Positions 50,001 to 62,277 of a DNA stretch of 64,000 nucleotides are shown piece after piece (position 1 is the stretch's first letter; each line of letters starts with the position of its first letter). Both the position numbers and the translations under genes were made by a program. The DNA comes from Corticium candelabrum. Taxonomy: Eukaryota; Porifera; Homoscleromorpha; Homosclerophorida; Plakinidae. The stretch is taken from assembly GCF_963422355.1 (NCBI RefSeq), contig NC_085097.1:5960631-6024630 (forward strand), read 5' to 3'. Under the pieces are notes generated by a model, which saw nothing but the letters and a program-made list of their open reading frames with translations, made no database searches and was not told the DNA's origin.

Positions 50001-51619
50001 CGGCATTTTAAACTTTGGTAATTCAGAAGGAAATACCTTTTGATATAACCTAATTTCGGTAAGACGAGGAAGCAGAGACTTAGTGTGGCAAAAGTAGAAG
50101 AAATTTTGGGCGTCACGTGAGATCTAGTACTGTACCGCTTGCCCACTACCTATAGTGTCATAAACATTGTGCACCTTGGCTCTTGCATTTGTGGGTTGCT
50201 CTGGGGAGGCTTGTTTCTCCAAGCAGGCAGTTCTCATCACTGTGCACAAAACTTCTGAGAGTTTGTGAAGTATTCGGGTTACTTTGATTCTATTGGTGCC
50301 TTCTGCACCTGAAGTACAGAACTTAGAAAATGTTAGGTGTTATCTTACTTTAGATAAAGAAAAGTCACACTGAATTTACCGAAAATAAAACAACACGAAA
50401 ACAAAATAACACAAAAATAACACGTTATACACTATTTGTACAGTGCCATATCCAAAGATTGTGTTATAAGTAATTAATCAAACTGCCTTAAGAATTATTT
50501 TTCTATCACAATTATATATATGAACACTATGCATGATGAAACAGTGCAACAGTGCAACAAATATCCATCCATGTGCTACTGTCAGTTAACAGGTTTTTAA
50601 TTATAACTTTATTTTAATTGGTTAAAAGGGAGTTAATTCCAGTTAGTATGCACCTACTTTGACAAAAGCATCAAATCCCTTAGGGTCGTTCCTTCCAACA
50701 CCATCTTCACTTCTGTTAACAAACCATGCAATAAAGACAATTTAATTAATTTGTGTCTAGGCAGTGACTAACCTGTCTGATTCATGAAATTCAGGGTAAG
50801 GAATAGCAATCTGAGATGGCAAACCCGTAGTTGCAGCAGCTTCAATGTGTATAGAACTGGCACGTAGAGGTTGTTCTGCAGATAGCGCTGTTTCAAACGA
50901 ACCGCTGCCTGCATGGAAAAACGAGCCCTGTTGAAAGTAACGTTTTCAGGATATAAACAGAACTGTACCAGTGTTGTCCACATCGAAGTGGGCAAGAGAA
51001 TCCCTAGATATTTCCTCGTGTACATCCAAAGACAAGAGAGGTGTGACCTCACAATTGTCAACACCAAACAAATGCAGGTCTCTTTCCGGCTGGGAGTTGA
51101 AGAGAGATCTGGTAGCCTTGGATCTAGATGGCTGTCCATCGCTACTGCTGTTGCAGCAAACTAAATGATCCTACTGTATTGCACGATGAGCTATAGAGCT
51201 GTCACTTACCTAAGGTTAGACACCTTGTTCCCGCTAGGTGAAGCGGGGCTGACAGTTTGGTCTGGCTTCTTGCTAGTTTGCTGGATCGATGGTGTTCCTG
51301 GAGATTGCCGCCGTCTCCTCTTAAATCTGCAAGTCATCGCCGTTTGACGGCTAGCACCACATAGCAAAGTCCTGGTTTCCTCAAGCTGACGATGGAGACG
51401 CTCAAACTTTAGGAGCTGGTTGCGGCAAGTGGTACAAACAAAATGAGGAAAGCCATCGTCTTCGTGAACAGAAAGAGCCGTAGCTTCTTGCAGAAGACTG
51501 TGGAGACGTGCGGTGGTGTGAAACAGACTAACTTTGTCCCTCCTATCTTTCCTGAATTGTGTTCCACATATTCGGCAAACATCGGATGAAGGCTTCTTTG
51601 GCGTTCCAAAATTTGCCAT
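47085..51619 (-). pseudogene. DUF6589-like transposase gene with N-terminal Cys4 domain, multiply frameshifted
   Basis: The first exon (51210-51619) encodes a ZAD-like Cys4 module (CRICGTQF, FVCTTCRNQLLKFERL). Probable further exons: 50773-51160 (SDGQPSRSK, HFDVDNTG), 50658-50712 (SEDGVGRNDPKGFDAFVK), 50176-50308 and ~49300-49450 (ALQYIISIVMHNSGAKKKAF). The large 3' part runs 49280-47085 with ITGDNVDLEIKTK, FGGDQLTAERARNSK, LLPHAEDFHYMMN, GPRLLRIWKFK and HGGFGRNIPLDLMVKHNNN. The GDNVD/GDQLT pair and the C-terminal block are hallmarks of DUF6589 proteins, probable transposases. A C2H2 finger (CHVTTCGQSFSSADNRRCH) lies between them. Frameshifts near 49320, 48990 and 48570, and a short tandem duplication at 48012-48056, break the frame. 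Confidence 0.78.
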
Positions 51620-51729
51620 AGCAGCTAGCTGCAGACGCGAAGGACAAAGAATAGAGCCTGAGGAATTGTCCCACGAGCTCTATTAGTATGTTGATGTAGG
51701 AAATATGATTATCAAATTGCCTATTGTGA

Positions 51730-51868
51730 GTACGCCTATTTCCGAACTGGCTTTCTATAGAAGCGCGCCCAGACGTTTCTTTCTTCACGCCCACTCTTGC
51801 CCTTTCCCCGCCTACTCTGTGTTTGTACGTACGTAGGCGCCTGTAGAAACGTCTGGGATCCGAGGCTA
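51730..51868 (-). repeat. Right terminal inverted repeat of helicase transposon
   Basis: Ends CCGAGGCTA at 51868, the complement of the left terminus TAGCCTCGG. The next base begins the truncated neighbouring element. Confidence 0.9.
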
Positions 51869-52669
51869 CGTATAACAGGACAACGTCGGAGAGGGTCTGG
51901 GATCATACCGCCTACCGTTTATGCTATTAGATGATCAACTTAGCTCGTATGTCACCAAGCCTCAGGCTACTAATACGATTAGTTTAATAGTTAGTCTCAT
52001 GTGTCACACGGAATGTCTTGCAACAGACTTGACCTTCCATTCGTACTCTACTTGTTTCCTTTCAGTGTTGGTATCCTGTCCCTACGCAAGCTCTACGTAT
52101 TTGCCAACCTCTCTGGGAAAGAGGACTTCCTCTCCAAGAGACTCTAGAGCGGAAGTCAACACCGTGTCTGACGGCACGCTCTGCCAGGCTCCAGATGTTT
52201 CCGAATCGTACTCGAGCTTCCCTATTCGTATTGTTCTCGTAGCCTAGCACATGAATAGAGCGGTGCCTAGTGCATCCGTAGTCCAAGCTACCTAGACTGC
52301 TGATCGAATCACATTGGACCTCACAGCTTCAGATAACGTAAATCGAACTCAGGATCGAGCTCCCTCTGTGAATGAATCTCTTTCCATGCAGCAAAATGAA
52401 TCTCTTCTCATGCAGCTGTACAGGAACGAAATGTAAATAGTGAATGTATGCAATCGGATATCACAGCTAGCATATCTTTGATGGAAGGATGGATTCATAA
52501 TTAACTAAGAGCATGAGAGTGTTGACGTTGGTGACGTAGGGTGACACTTAGATGACGTGGGGTGACACTAGGTGAAGAAAGTAGGCGGTATGATCCCAGA
52601 CCCTTTCCGGCTTTGTCGTGTTATACGGGAACCCGGCACGACGGCGCGAGAGGGTCTGGTACGAGGCTA
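51869..52669. mobile_element. Non-coding TAGCCTCG-ended element, left end truncated
   Basis: Inverted arms GGGTCTGGGATCATACCGCC (51895-51914) and its complement (52582-52601) are part of ~47-bp arms at 51869-51915 and 52581-52629. The right arm continues outward another 40 bp to end GGTACGAGGCTA (52669), the complement of TAGCCTCGTACC. The left arm lacks those outer 40 bp, where the helicase transposon abuts. No ORF of note lies between the arms. Confidence 0.75.
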
Positions 52670-54332
52670 GTTGCTCCTGGATAACATGAAAGTAGGCAGC
52701 AACTAGCTCATCGGCAAATAAATCCTGTGCCTTACTACGCTCAATATTCTGGACACAAAACTCGGTGTATTGTGTGTGCGTGTGTGCGTCTGTTCTATGT
52801 GTAGTGTGGGGCGTCCTTCAACGATACAGGAGGAAACCCCTAATTGATGTTGATACTGATACTAGAGGATCTCTAGCTGCGTGTTGTTGCATTCTTAGCT
52901 AAGTAGAGACTCTGTAAGAAGGTTACGATACAGTACAAACGTAATTCACGCGATCATGCAGTACGTTGCTTGTGTAAAGTTAGTTGGTATTGAATTGGCG
53001 ACTAGTCTGTCGGTACAGTACGACACACGTAAATGTAGTTTTAGTAATTGGACGCGGTACCGTCGACGGGAGGGGCGTGTCAGCAGTACGGTACACGTGC
53101 GTTCTCTAGGCCCTCCTGCCATGAGCACTGCGTGCGTGTCCACCTTTACTATTTGGTCTCGTAATTCACTTGTAGTCAGTGTGGGTTCTGTTCTCACGGC
53201 ACAGGAGAGACACAGCATGAGGTTGTAGAGGTTCTATCTGCGCTATCGGGTAGTGTTCTATGTGATGTACAAAATCTAGACATGAAGTGCAACTTGCAGT
53301 TGGGCCAATCGTACTCCTACATCTACAGTAACGACGCGACCATGCACTTCGAGTTACTAAACATTAGTAACTGTCTGAAGCGACGTACGTACAGGTGCAG
53401 CAACATGGTACGGGAAACGTGCTGATGTGATTAGCAGAAACCGCGCCTAGTTTAACTGAATCAGCGTATCAGCACGCGTTGGAATGCACCCCTACGCCGT
53501 CCAATGGACTCCCTACCGCATACACTGCTACTCGTTCTTTCAATTTTCTTTTTCTGATGTATTCAAATTATTTGAGAAAACGGATATGCGTTCAATTTCT
53601 GTTAGTTCAAATCCGGCCATCAGTTCATATAGACAACTACGTCCGCTTTCTCGTCGGCAAAGCAATTTCTAATATACTGCACCTAAAAATTTACAAATTT
53701 GAAATAATTTTTAAATTTTGATATTTTAAAAAATTAAAATTTAAAACTTCAATACAAATTTTTTAAAAATTGATAACGTTAAATTAAAAATTTTAAATTT
53801 TAATACAAAAAAATTGAAAAATTGAATTTCAAATATTTAAAATTTAAGAATTTATACTTTAAAATTTGAAATGGCCGAAAGACTCACTGACCCTACTTGT
53901 AACATGTATTTGAAATCCTACATAGCGACTGTCGTTTGGCGTGACCGCAAAGTCCGTAGTACGTACTTGTACAGTAGTCGCAAGCAGTCATCGTATACGG
54001 GACATAAAATCTCTACTGGTTACGTAATGTTAGATTCCCGTATAACTCTCGTAAAACCAAGAAAGCGATCGACTTTGGGTCAGCAGTTGCAGACAGGTGA
54101 GTTCTGTTGTTTATTTCCGACAGATTCCAGCCATCGCAAACATGATTTACACTGTTCTCGTACTAAAACTCTCTCAAGGAAGTTTTCGCGCCTACTATTC
54201 GTCTATTGTCTCTGGTTGCCACGTATGACTTATCATAAAGGAATTAATGCTTCGCAGTTGAGCCGCACTAAGGAGGCGTGGCACATTCCTGTAGCGTGAC
54301 AGACATAGCCAGCCAGCCAGCCAGCCATCCAC
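52670..54332. other. Unassigned region
   Basis: Includes an AT-rich stretch at 53660-53870 and a (CCAG)n run at 54307-54326. A 142-codon open frame at 53871-54299 shows no recognisable domain. Nothing else supported. Confidence 0.35.
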
Positions 54333-54341
54333 ATAGTCCCC

Positions 54342-55204
54342 TAGCCTCGTACCCAGGCCCTCTTGCGCGCCCGGAGAAGAGGGCCTGGTACACGTTGTCT
54401 TCGCATGCGCGCATAAATTAGAAGGAAATCGTTGTAATGTATGCACGCATGCGGACCCGACGTTGTTTAGAATCTCGAGCCGATAGTGTCGCGCGCAACT
54501 GTTGAACAGACAGCGAAACAGCTTCCATGCGTGGATGAAGCCGTAGATCTAGACCCAAGGTCAAGTGATCCAACTAGACGATTTTAGACCTTGTTTTGTG
54601 GCAGTGTTGAGTTCGATGTCTAGTCGTACTGCAGTAAGTCTGTTTACAGTGCTTGCTCTTAACGAGGGCTGCAGCAGAAGTTGCAGCTTATTTTGGGAAT
54701 TTCTATTTGTACGACAGACGGCAGATCTTACTCCGTCCATTCGACCTGTAGCAGAAAATTGAGGGTGCAGGCACATGACAGCCAGGACTGAGGACTGGTA
54801 TCTTAAGTCGAAAAAAGCAGACAAAGAACATCACCTGGTGCGCGTTCGATTGGGCTCTTCCAGCCTCTTCCAGAGGAGGCTCCGTGTGCACGCCGTACGT
54901 TCTTCCAACTTCTATAGTTCTGCCGTTAGAGTCGAAAGAGCCAACTCTACCAACTCTGCTGTTCGTTGGAAGAGACTCTTCTGGAAGAGGATGGGAGAGC
55001 CTAATCGAACGCGCCCCTATATCCGTACGTACGTATACCATACGTATTTGCGCGCAACACTATCAGCTCGAGATTCTAAACAACGTCAGTTCCGCATGCG
55101 TGCATACATTACGCCGATTTCCTTCTAATTTATGCGCGCATGCGAAGACAACGTGTACCAGGCCCTCTTCTCCGGGCGCGCAAGAGGGCCTGGGTACGAG
55201 GCTA
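54342..55204. mobile_element. Non-coding TAGCCTCG-ended element with 9-bp target duplication
   Basis: 863 bp with ~138-bp inverted repeats (54342-54480, 55067-55204) starting TAGCCTCGTACCCAGGCCC, and a perfect 9-bp duplication ATAGTCCCC (54333-54341, 55205-55213). Each end has a subterminal palindrome CCAGGCCCTCTT/AAGAGGGCCTGG around a GCGCGCCCGG spacer. No coding sequence. A second inverted pair at 54840-54877 and 54977-55014 (GCGCGTTCGATT/AATCGAACGCGC) looks like a foldback element nested inside. Confidence 0.88.
54840..55014. repeat. Nested foldback element
   Basis: 38-bp arms GCGCGTTCGATTGGGCTCTT / AAGAGCCTAATCGAACGCGC-like with a ~100-bp centre containing AACTCTACCAACTCTGC. Imperfect palindrome inside the larger TAGCCTCG element. 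Confidence 0.65.
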
Positions 55205-55213
55205 ATAGTCCCC

Positions 55214-55875
55214 TAGCCTCGAACTTCAAGACCAGGCGCGCGAAGCGCGCGAACTCTAGTCTGGACCAAGTCGAAATAGCCTTCTAAGCCAATCAGCTTC
55301 TACAACCCGAATCTCGGTTGTAAATTCTGATTGGCTTAGCAATAATTGGTTATGCTAAGTGCACTAGCACTGACTGTGCGCGTGTGAAATCCTCGTGGGC
55401 GGCTAAGTGCACACCAGAACAATTACTAAACTCTGCATGCCAGAACAATGATTAGACTCTGCACGGACACATCTTAGTTTTAGTTTCAGCTTCATTTCTT
55501 CGATATTTTCAAGCTTGCAATGACAGGTGACATGCACAGCAGCGTCGCCAGACCATCACCTTTGACAACTGGTCGAGCGGTAGTCTCGCTAGTCGAGCGG
55601 TTAGACTAGCTAGCGGTCTGCCGAAGAATCAAAGAGTCCTCGTTTCATGCCGTCTACCAAGATATTGCCGCAAACACGGCAGACGTCTCTTCTTTGTTCG
55701 TGAGATCTCATGGCATTTACAAATTATATGTTGATCTAGGTAAAACGATCCTACGCTGTTAGACACCATTTAGCATAGTTATTGATAAATACTTCCGAAA
55801 TCATTTTAGTATCGACTTGGTCCAGACTAGAGTTCGCGCGCTTCGCGCGCTCTCTGGTCTGGAAATTCGAGGCTA
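55214..55875. mobile_element. Non-coding TAGCCTCG-ended element adjacent to the previous one
   Basis: 662 bp. Ends TAGCCTCGAACTTCAAGACC and its counterpart TGGAAATTCGAGGCTA share ~55-bp inverted repeats including the palindrome CGCGCGAAGCGCGCG and TCTAGTCTGGACCAAGTCGA. The left flank ATAGTCCCC and the right flank AAGTCCCC are near matches, suggesting a target duplication with a one-base change. It starts exactly one 9-bp duplication after the neighbouring element. Confidence 0.82.
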
Positions 55876-56879
55876 AAGTCCCCAGACCAGGCGAATTTTT
55901 TTTTGGGCCCCGTTGGGTGTGGCTTTGGCTGTTCCCGTATGCACTTCCTCGCGGTTTTCAGTGGTCTGGTAGTACGAGGCTCGGCAGTCAATGGACATCT
56001 TGCAACCGCGATTTTGACATAAATGAAGTGCTGTCTTTTTGCGCACCTTTCGAGCAGTAACCTGCGCCGTTTATTGAAAGGGGGCCTCAGTTTTTGTCGT
56101 CTGCTGAACGTGGTTTTCTCGGCACAAATCAACTTCAATAAATTAGGCGACAGGTAAAGTCATTTATAATTACTATTCTTCGCAGTTAAGCAAATTTTCA
56201 TTTTTCATAAAATCTTTTTTTGGGTGCGATTTATGCGTCAATATTGACACTGTTGCATTCACTGCATACATCAAATCATGTACTATTTATTGCAAATTTA
56301 TTTCCTGTGTGCAATTAATTATATAATATGCAGAAAAGTGCAAAGTACTCAGGTAATTTAATTCTATTTCACAACTACTAAGTTACTAAAAAGATTTATT
56401 AACAGATAAACACTCTAATAGGGTAGTATACAATTAAAATAACAGCATAGGATATGTGTGTGTACACAATATTTACTAAGCATTACCTAGTTGGATAAAC
56501 ACGTACACAAAATATTGTACTCTAATAATCATTACTAAACGGATCATTTAATGTAAACAACATACTAATTACTAATGCATAGAATATGATGATGATGACG
56601 ACGACATATTGATAACACTGCTGGTTGTCACACAGCTAGCTATTATTGAGGTAATCTATATTTAGAGCTAACATTGGTTTAAATTAAATTATGTTAATTA
56701 AGTTAAGTTAAGTTAATGACTTAGTTAAGTTGATGGTATCAGTCATTGTGTTGTGACACTTACAGGTGTATACATTGGATATGCATTTTGGCAACTGGCA
56801 TTATATTTCAAACTAGGCATTGGTTGTTATATGGTTGGTGACATGAATGACAGTAACTGAGTTATATAATTAGTATACT
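55876..56879. other. Unassigned region
   Basis: A further TAGCCTCG-type right end (GGTAGTACGAGGCT, ~55966-55979) without a matching left end was seen. From 56150 the sequence is AT-rich with no recognisable features. Confidence 0.35.
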
Positions 56880-58449
<1,570 letters not shown>

Positions 58450-58896
58450 AGAGCATTTCAAGTCATACATCCATTTCTGGCTTGTGTTGCCACAACACTT
58501 AATTAATTAAAGAACTTCTTAACCAATCCCATGCTGTGCAAGGAATGGGGAATTGCGGGGGAACTCTTGGCAAACCTATCAGGGAAGCTCCACATCTATT
58601 GCTTGCCAGCCAGCTCTCTTTCTTATGAAGATCCGTTCATAATGACTTAGAGAGTGGGTTCATTCTGAATACTCAAGGTAATCTGTGGCAATCAGTGGAC
58701 AGCGAGACAAGGAAAAGAGTCATGGTGTTGTCCTACCTGGACTTCAAGAGCTGGATTAAACCTTAATTTATGTCTGATTATTCTTCTATTTATTTTTTAT
58801 ATTTAATCTTCTATGCATGGCTACCTATTTTTACTTGTTACGCTTATGTATCTTGTCTTGCCTAGGGCACTGTACCTGTAGCGGTACAAATCAAAA

Positions 58897-58933
<37 letters not shown>

Positions 58934-58935
58934 GA
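58450..58935 (+). mobile_element. Possible retroelement 3' end with (ATT)n tail
   Basis: A stretch with no open frame ends GGCACTGTACCTGTAGCGGT before ~12 ATT units (58899-58934). Non-LTR elements of several clades end in such short tandem tails, and R4/Dong elements insert into (TAA)n. No domain was recognised, so the call is tentative. Confidence 0.3.
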
Positions 58936-61160
58936 ATGAATGAATGATATATTTGATTATATTTGATTATTATTATGTTGTGCTCAACCAGATCAGTCTG
59001 ATTCATAAGGTCACTGGTAAGCACCGAAAGCAAACCCTGCCTCAGAGGTGCTTAGACCATCATGGCTGTCTAGACAGAAGACTTGACTTTACGCAGGATC
59101 CGACTGGATCCAAGAAGCACTGTATTACTATTATTATTAATAATAATAATATTATTACTATTCAGGAGAGGTAATTACATTCACAGTGGGTGTATACTAA
59201 GGGAATTATACAGGCAGGGAATTAATCAGGAACGAATTATTTGGAGAAATACGGTACCTCATCAAACAGTCTGCTTGTGCTCATGTCTTGAACTTAATAT
59301 ACATTGTGGTATGTTAGCGAATTGAATAAATTCTCATTTAATTCAATAGCTGTTGTCTACGTTTTGACTGCATCATGTGTATAGATGCTGATCTGCATCC
59401 TGTGAGAAAAGAAATAGCGACTGCTGCTGTTGCACATACACAATGGAAGTTGCCTATTACAAGTCACAAATTATAGATCTGACCACAATGTTATTATAAT
59501 TATAGTTCTAACAAGAGTCAGATGACTCATGATTATTTGTGGACATCCAATGCATATGCAAGATAAGCAGTGACAAACATTTTATTGCTAAAGGCAATGT
59601 AATACTCTGTCAAAGTATAGTTATCTAAAGTCACATCTGAAGTCACAACTGTCGTCTTGGTACAACTAGCAACTAAGACTACTTTCATCACTCTCATTTC
59701 TGTAGTAGTGCAGGTTTCACTGATCATGACTCCTTCTTCTAGTTAGAGCATGGCTTCAAATGAACTCATAACAAGTAGCAGACATCAACTCATTGTTAAT
59801 TAATAATGTTGACAAAGAATTTCAGCCAAACAACTTTCAGCTGGCTGGCAACAGATCATTTTAGAAGTATTAAGGACCTGCATAACAATTGTGCTTTAAT
59901 TCTACAATTTCTCTTACGGGTCATTTTGCCTCACTATGTTGATTTTGCTATTGTCTCAAATACATGGTGTCTTTCAAGTGTCATCAACCTACAGTTGTAT
60001 CATCAAAGTACACAGATTCAAGACAGGCAAATGGTTATCACAAATATCCATATTAAACATACCAGTAATGTGACATAGCCAACAAAAGGAAAATTAAACG
60101 CCATGCTTGGCTACCTGGATTATTTCAGTACCAGGTGTAGCTTGATGGCCCAGGTAACGCTCTCACATTTCTAAGTACAACCACACATCAGTGTTCGTCA
60201 AATTGGTAGCCCGGGCGCTCCGGACAACCACATATATTGGATGGGCAACCAAAATGCATCTGCAGGTAGCCCGAGACAACTACGCAATGTTTGGGCAACA
60301 TAGCTGTTCTTTGCTAAGATCCAATAGTTTCTGTTGTCGATAAAGCGTCATACTGTTTTTTCCTAAAGGTCTAGTTAGTAGTGGTGTTGTTCTATCTTCG
60401 TTTCTTTGTAATCAGCAAGGGTGAAGGGTGTCAATACTAATAGCATCTATTGTTCTCAGTATCAATTGCGATACTGGTCTAAGTAGGTCATGGGGCAACA
60501 AGTAACAACAACTTACGGACAAATAGCCTTAGCAGGTGGCATTCATTTATGAAAACGCCTACCCAGTGGCTTAATTACTGCTGTCAACAGTTGCTGTCAG
60601 CAAGCATATTTCTCCTACTTTTCTAGATATTGATATGTCATTGTAGAGGGCATGTAGATAAATCCTGTAGATAACATAAAACGTTTGATTTGTTCGCAGT
60701 CACAAACTGGTTCTTACTGTAAATACACTGTACAGCTACCAAGACAGCAAGGTCAGATTCCTAGAAGCTGACGTGACTTCAAATTAATGGTTTCCTCTTG
60801 TGAGCTTAATGGTTGTGGTTAGTAAGTAGAGCAAGTATTGTAAGTTCCACAGCTGAAGCATAGTCCTTTGTTTTATGAGTATTTGCCATTCTCTGCTCTT
60901 GGTTGGTTTTGTTCTTCTTCTTACTTGAGACTGTGTAACTAACATTACGTTACAAGAAAAGCTCCTAGTAATTATCACCCACCAGATTACAATTATATAA
61001 TAGGCAACCTGATATCACATGTAGACCCATGATGCTCCCTCATGTGGATGACTCAACCCGATGATGACTGTGACTCAACCGGATGACTAGAGTCTAGGGT
61101 ATGCACTGAGTATGGGGCATGGAGAGATAATGATCCAGATGGTCTATGCCAAGTACACAA
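58936..61160. other. Unassigned region
   Basis: No coding exon, repeat family or RNA gene was recognised. Short ATT/AAT runs lie near 59125-59160. Confidence 0.4.
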
Positions 61161-61162
61161 TC

Positions 61163-61170
61163 TATATAAG
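61163..61170 (+). promoter_or_regulatory. TATA box upstream of OTU ORF
   Basis: TATATAAG about 80 bp before the ATG at 61250. Position and sequence fit a core promoter for the OTU/transposase unit. Confidence 0.5.
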
Positions 61171-61249
61171 AACACAGTTTCTAGCACTAGGATTGGAAGT
61201 AGTAGTTGTTAATGTTCAGCAAGCTCAACACGAATGTTAGTAGTGCGGT

Positions 61250-61915
61250 ATGGCTGATTTTTTGTTTTCAACGCCCACCATTGGTAGCTTTGAAATTGAT
61301 CATGTTGCTACTCAGTTACTGCCAAAGGATGCTCCTGACAATTCAGTACCAGTGAAAGTGCTAGGAGATGGTAACTGTCTCTTTCGGGCTGCAAGCTTTC
61401 TAGCTTATGGCAAAGAGGACCACCATGACCAACTTCGTGCTGCTGTGATGACAGAGGTAGATGACAACGTCGAGCACTATGCTGATCCGTTTCTAGGCCA
61501 TGCGCGTCAAGCCAGTGGTGACGGTCAATGTGTAGATCTACTTTCCCAAACTCTTGGCGATGGACCAAGCCACACGTTTTCCTCATTGCTGATGCAAAAG
61601 TCTTCTCTTCGTGATTCATACGTTGCTGGCGTAGAAGCAGAAGTGAGATTATGTTCAAAGTTGGGTACTTGGTGTGGCATGCTTGAATTAGCTGGCTTGG
61701 CTACTGTCTTTGGACGCCCAGTACGCTCTGTCTACCCAACAAAGTTTCGCTTCGCCTGCCATGCTTTCATGAATGCTACATTTTATCCTCGTCAGCTAAT
61801 GCAACAAGAACTGCAGCAAGAACAAATCACCGCAATAATCATGTGGTCTTGCATGACAATGTCGGTGGGCAACTCACCCAGTCCAAACCATTTTGTGCCT
61901 TTGTCATCCCAATGA
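61250..61915 (+). CDS. OTU-like cysteine protease (transposon-associated)
   Basis: The 221-residue frame has the OTU catalytic block VLGDGNCLFRAASFLAYG (Asp-Gly-Asn-Cys near residue 40) followed by HHDQLRAAVM, and the catalytic-His block NHFVPL near residue 213. OTU enzymes cleave ubiquitin chains. In animal genomes this Vertnin-like OTU type is often associated with transposon proteins, and here it precedes an hAT-type transposase by ~360 bp on the same strand. The region between is open in another frame (61912-62244), so the original gene may have been one reading unit joined by splicing or broken by a frameshift. Start chosen as the first ATG after a TATA box. Confidence 0.75.
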   Translation: MADFLFSTPTIGSFEIDHVATQLLPKDAPDNSVPVKVLGDGNCLFRAASFLAYGKEDHHDQLRAAVMTEVDDNVEHYADPFLGHARQASGDGQCVDLLSQTLGDGPSHTFSSLLMQKSSLRDSYVAGVEAEVRLCSKLGTWCGMLELAGLATVFGRPVRSVYPTKFRFACHAFMNATFYPRQLMQQELQQEQITAIIMWSCMTMSVGNSPSPNHFVPLSSQ

Positions 61916-62244
61916 CGGTCTCAACTGGAACCAAAGGAAAGTCAACGACCGAGTCCTTTGCTAAACCAAGGAAACGCCTCTCAGCAAGAAATAAATCTTC
62001 TCATCCAGTTTCAAAAAAGACAAAGCAACAAACTTTGTTTGGCTTTGCAGGACTAGAAACAGAACAATCTCATGTGAAGATTCCATCACCTGAACATTCC
62101 ATCTCATCACTTGATGAAAGTAGCCATGCTCTACATGACCAGAAATTGCAATTACTAGCAACCTCGCCTACGGCAATAACACAGGCAACAACAACAACAA
62201 CAACAACAATAACAACAACAACAGCAACTACAACAGCATTGTGA
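61912..62244 (+). CDS. Linker ORF with LFGF motif, between OTU and transposase
   Basis: About 110 residues, basic and Ser/Thr-rich, with KKTKQQTLFGF, a pattern like the QxxLxxF/F segment (PIP-box-like) before the zinc finger in many hAT-type proteins. It ends in a Thr-rich tract encoded by (ACA)n (62188-62238). It overlaps the OTU stop by a few bases in a different frame. It may be a separate small ORF, an exon, or a frameshifted continuation of the OTU gene. Confidence 0.4.
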   Translation: MTVSTGTKGKSTTESFAKPRKRLSARNKSSHPVSKKTKQQTLFGFAGLETEQSHVKIPSPEHSISSLDESSHALHDQKLQLLATSPTAITQATTTTTTTITTTTATTTAL

Positions 62245-62277
62245 TTATTAACATCAGGGTGTTCTCTTTTGCCAACT

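Larger units (their letters stand above)
44708..51868. mobile_element. 7.2-kb DNA transposon with RecQ-like helicase and DUF6589-like transposase (Academ-like)
   Basis: Terminal inverted repeats at 44708-44855 and 51730-51868 start TAGCCTCGGATCCCAGACG and agree nearly throughout. Each contains a subterminal inverted pair CCCAGACGTTTCT/AGAAACGTCTGGG. Inside are a RecQ-type helicase on + and a multi-exon transposase-like protein on -, converging near 46.8-47.1 kb. A helicase plus transposase in one inverted-repeat element recalls the helicase-bearing Academ lineage known in animals and fungi. I recall that from the literature and cannot align it here. No clean target duplication was found: the left flank is the Gypsy fragment and the right flank is a truncated related element. 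Confidence 0.82.

Noticed and set aside
53871..54299. 142-codon open frame with ATG
   Set aside because: No recognisable domain, no composition signal, no splice context and no similarity to neighbours.
54561..55216. Frames of 65-117 residues inside the 863-bp TAGCCTCG element
   Set aside because: They run through inverted repeats and palindromes, have no domains, and the element is non-coding.
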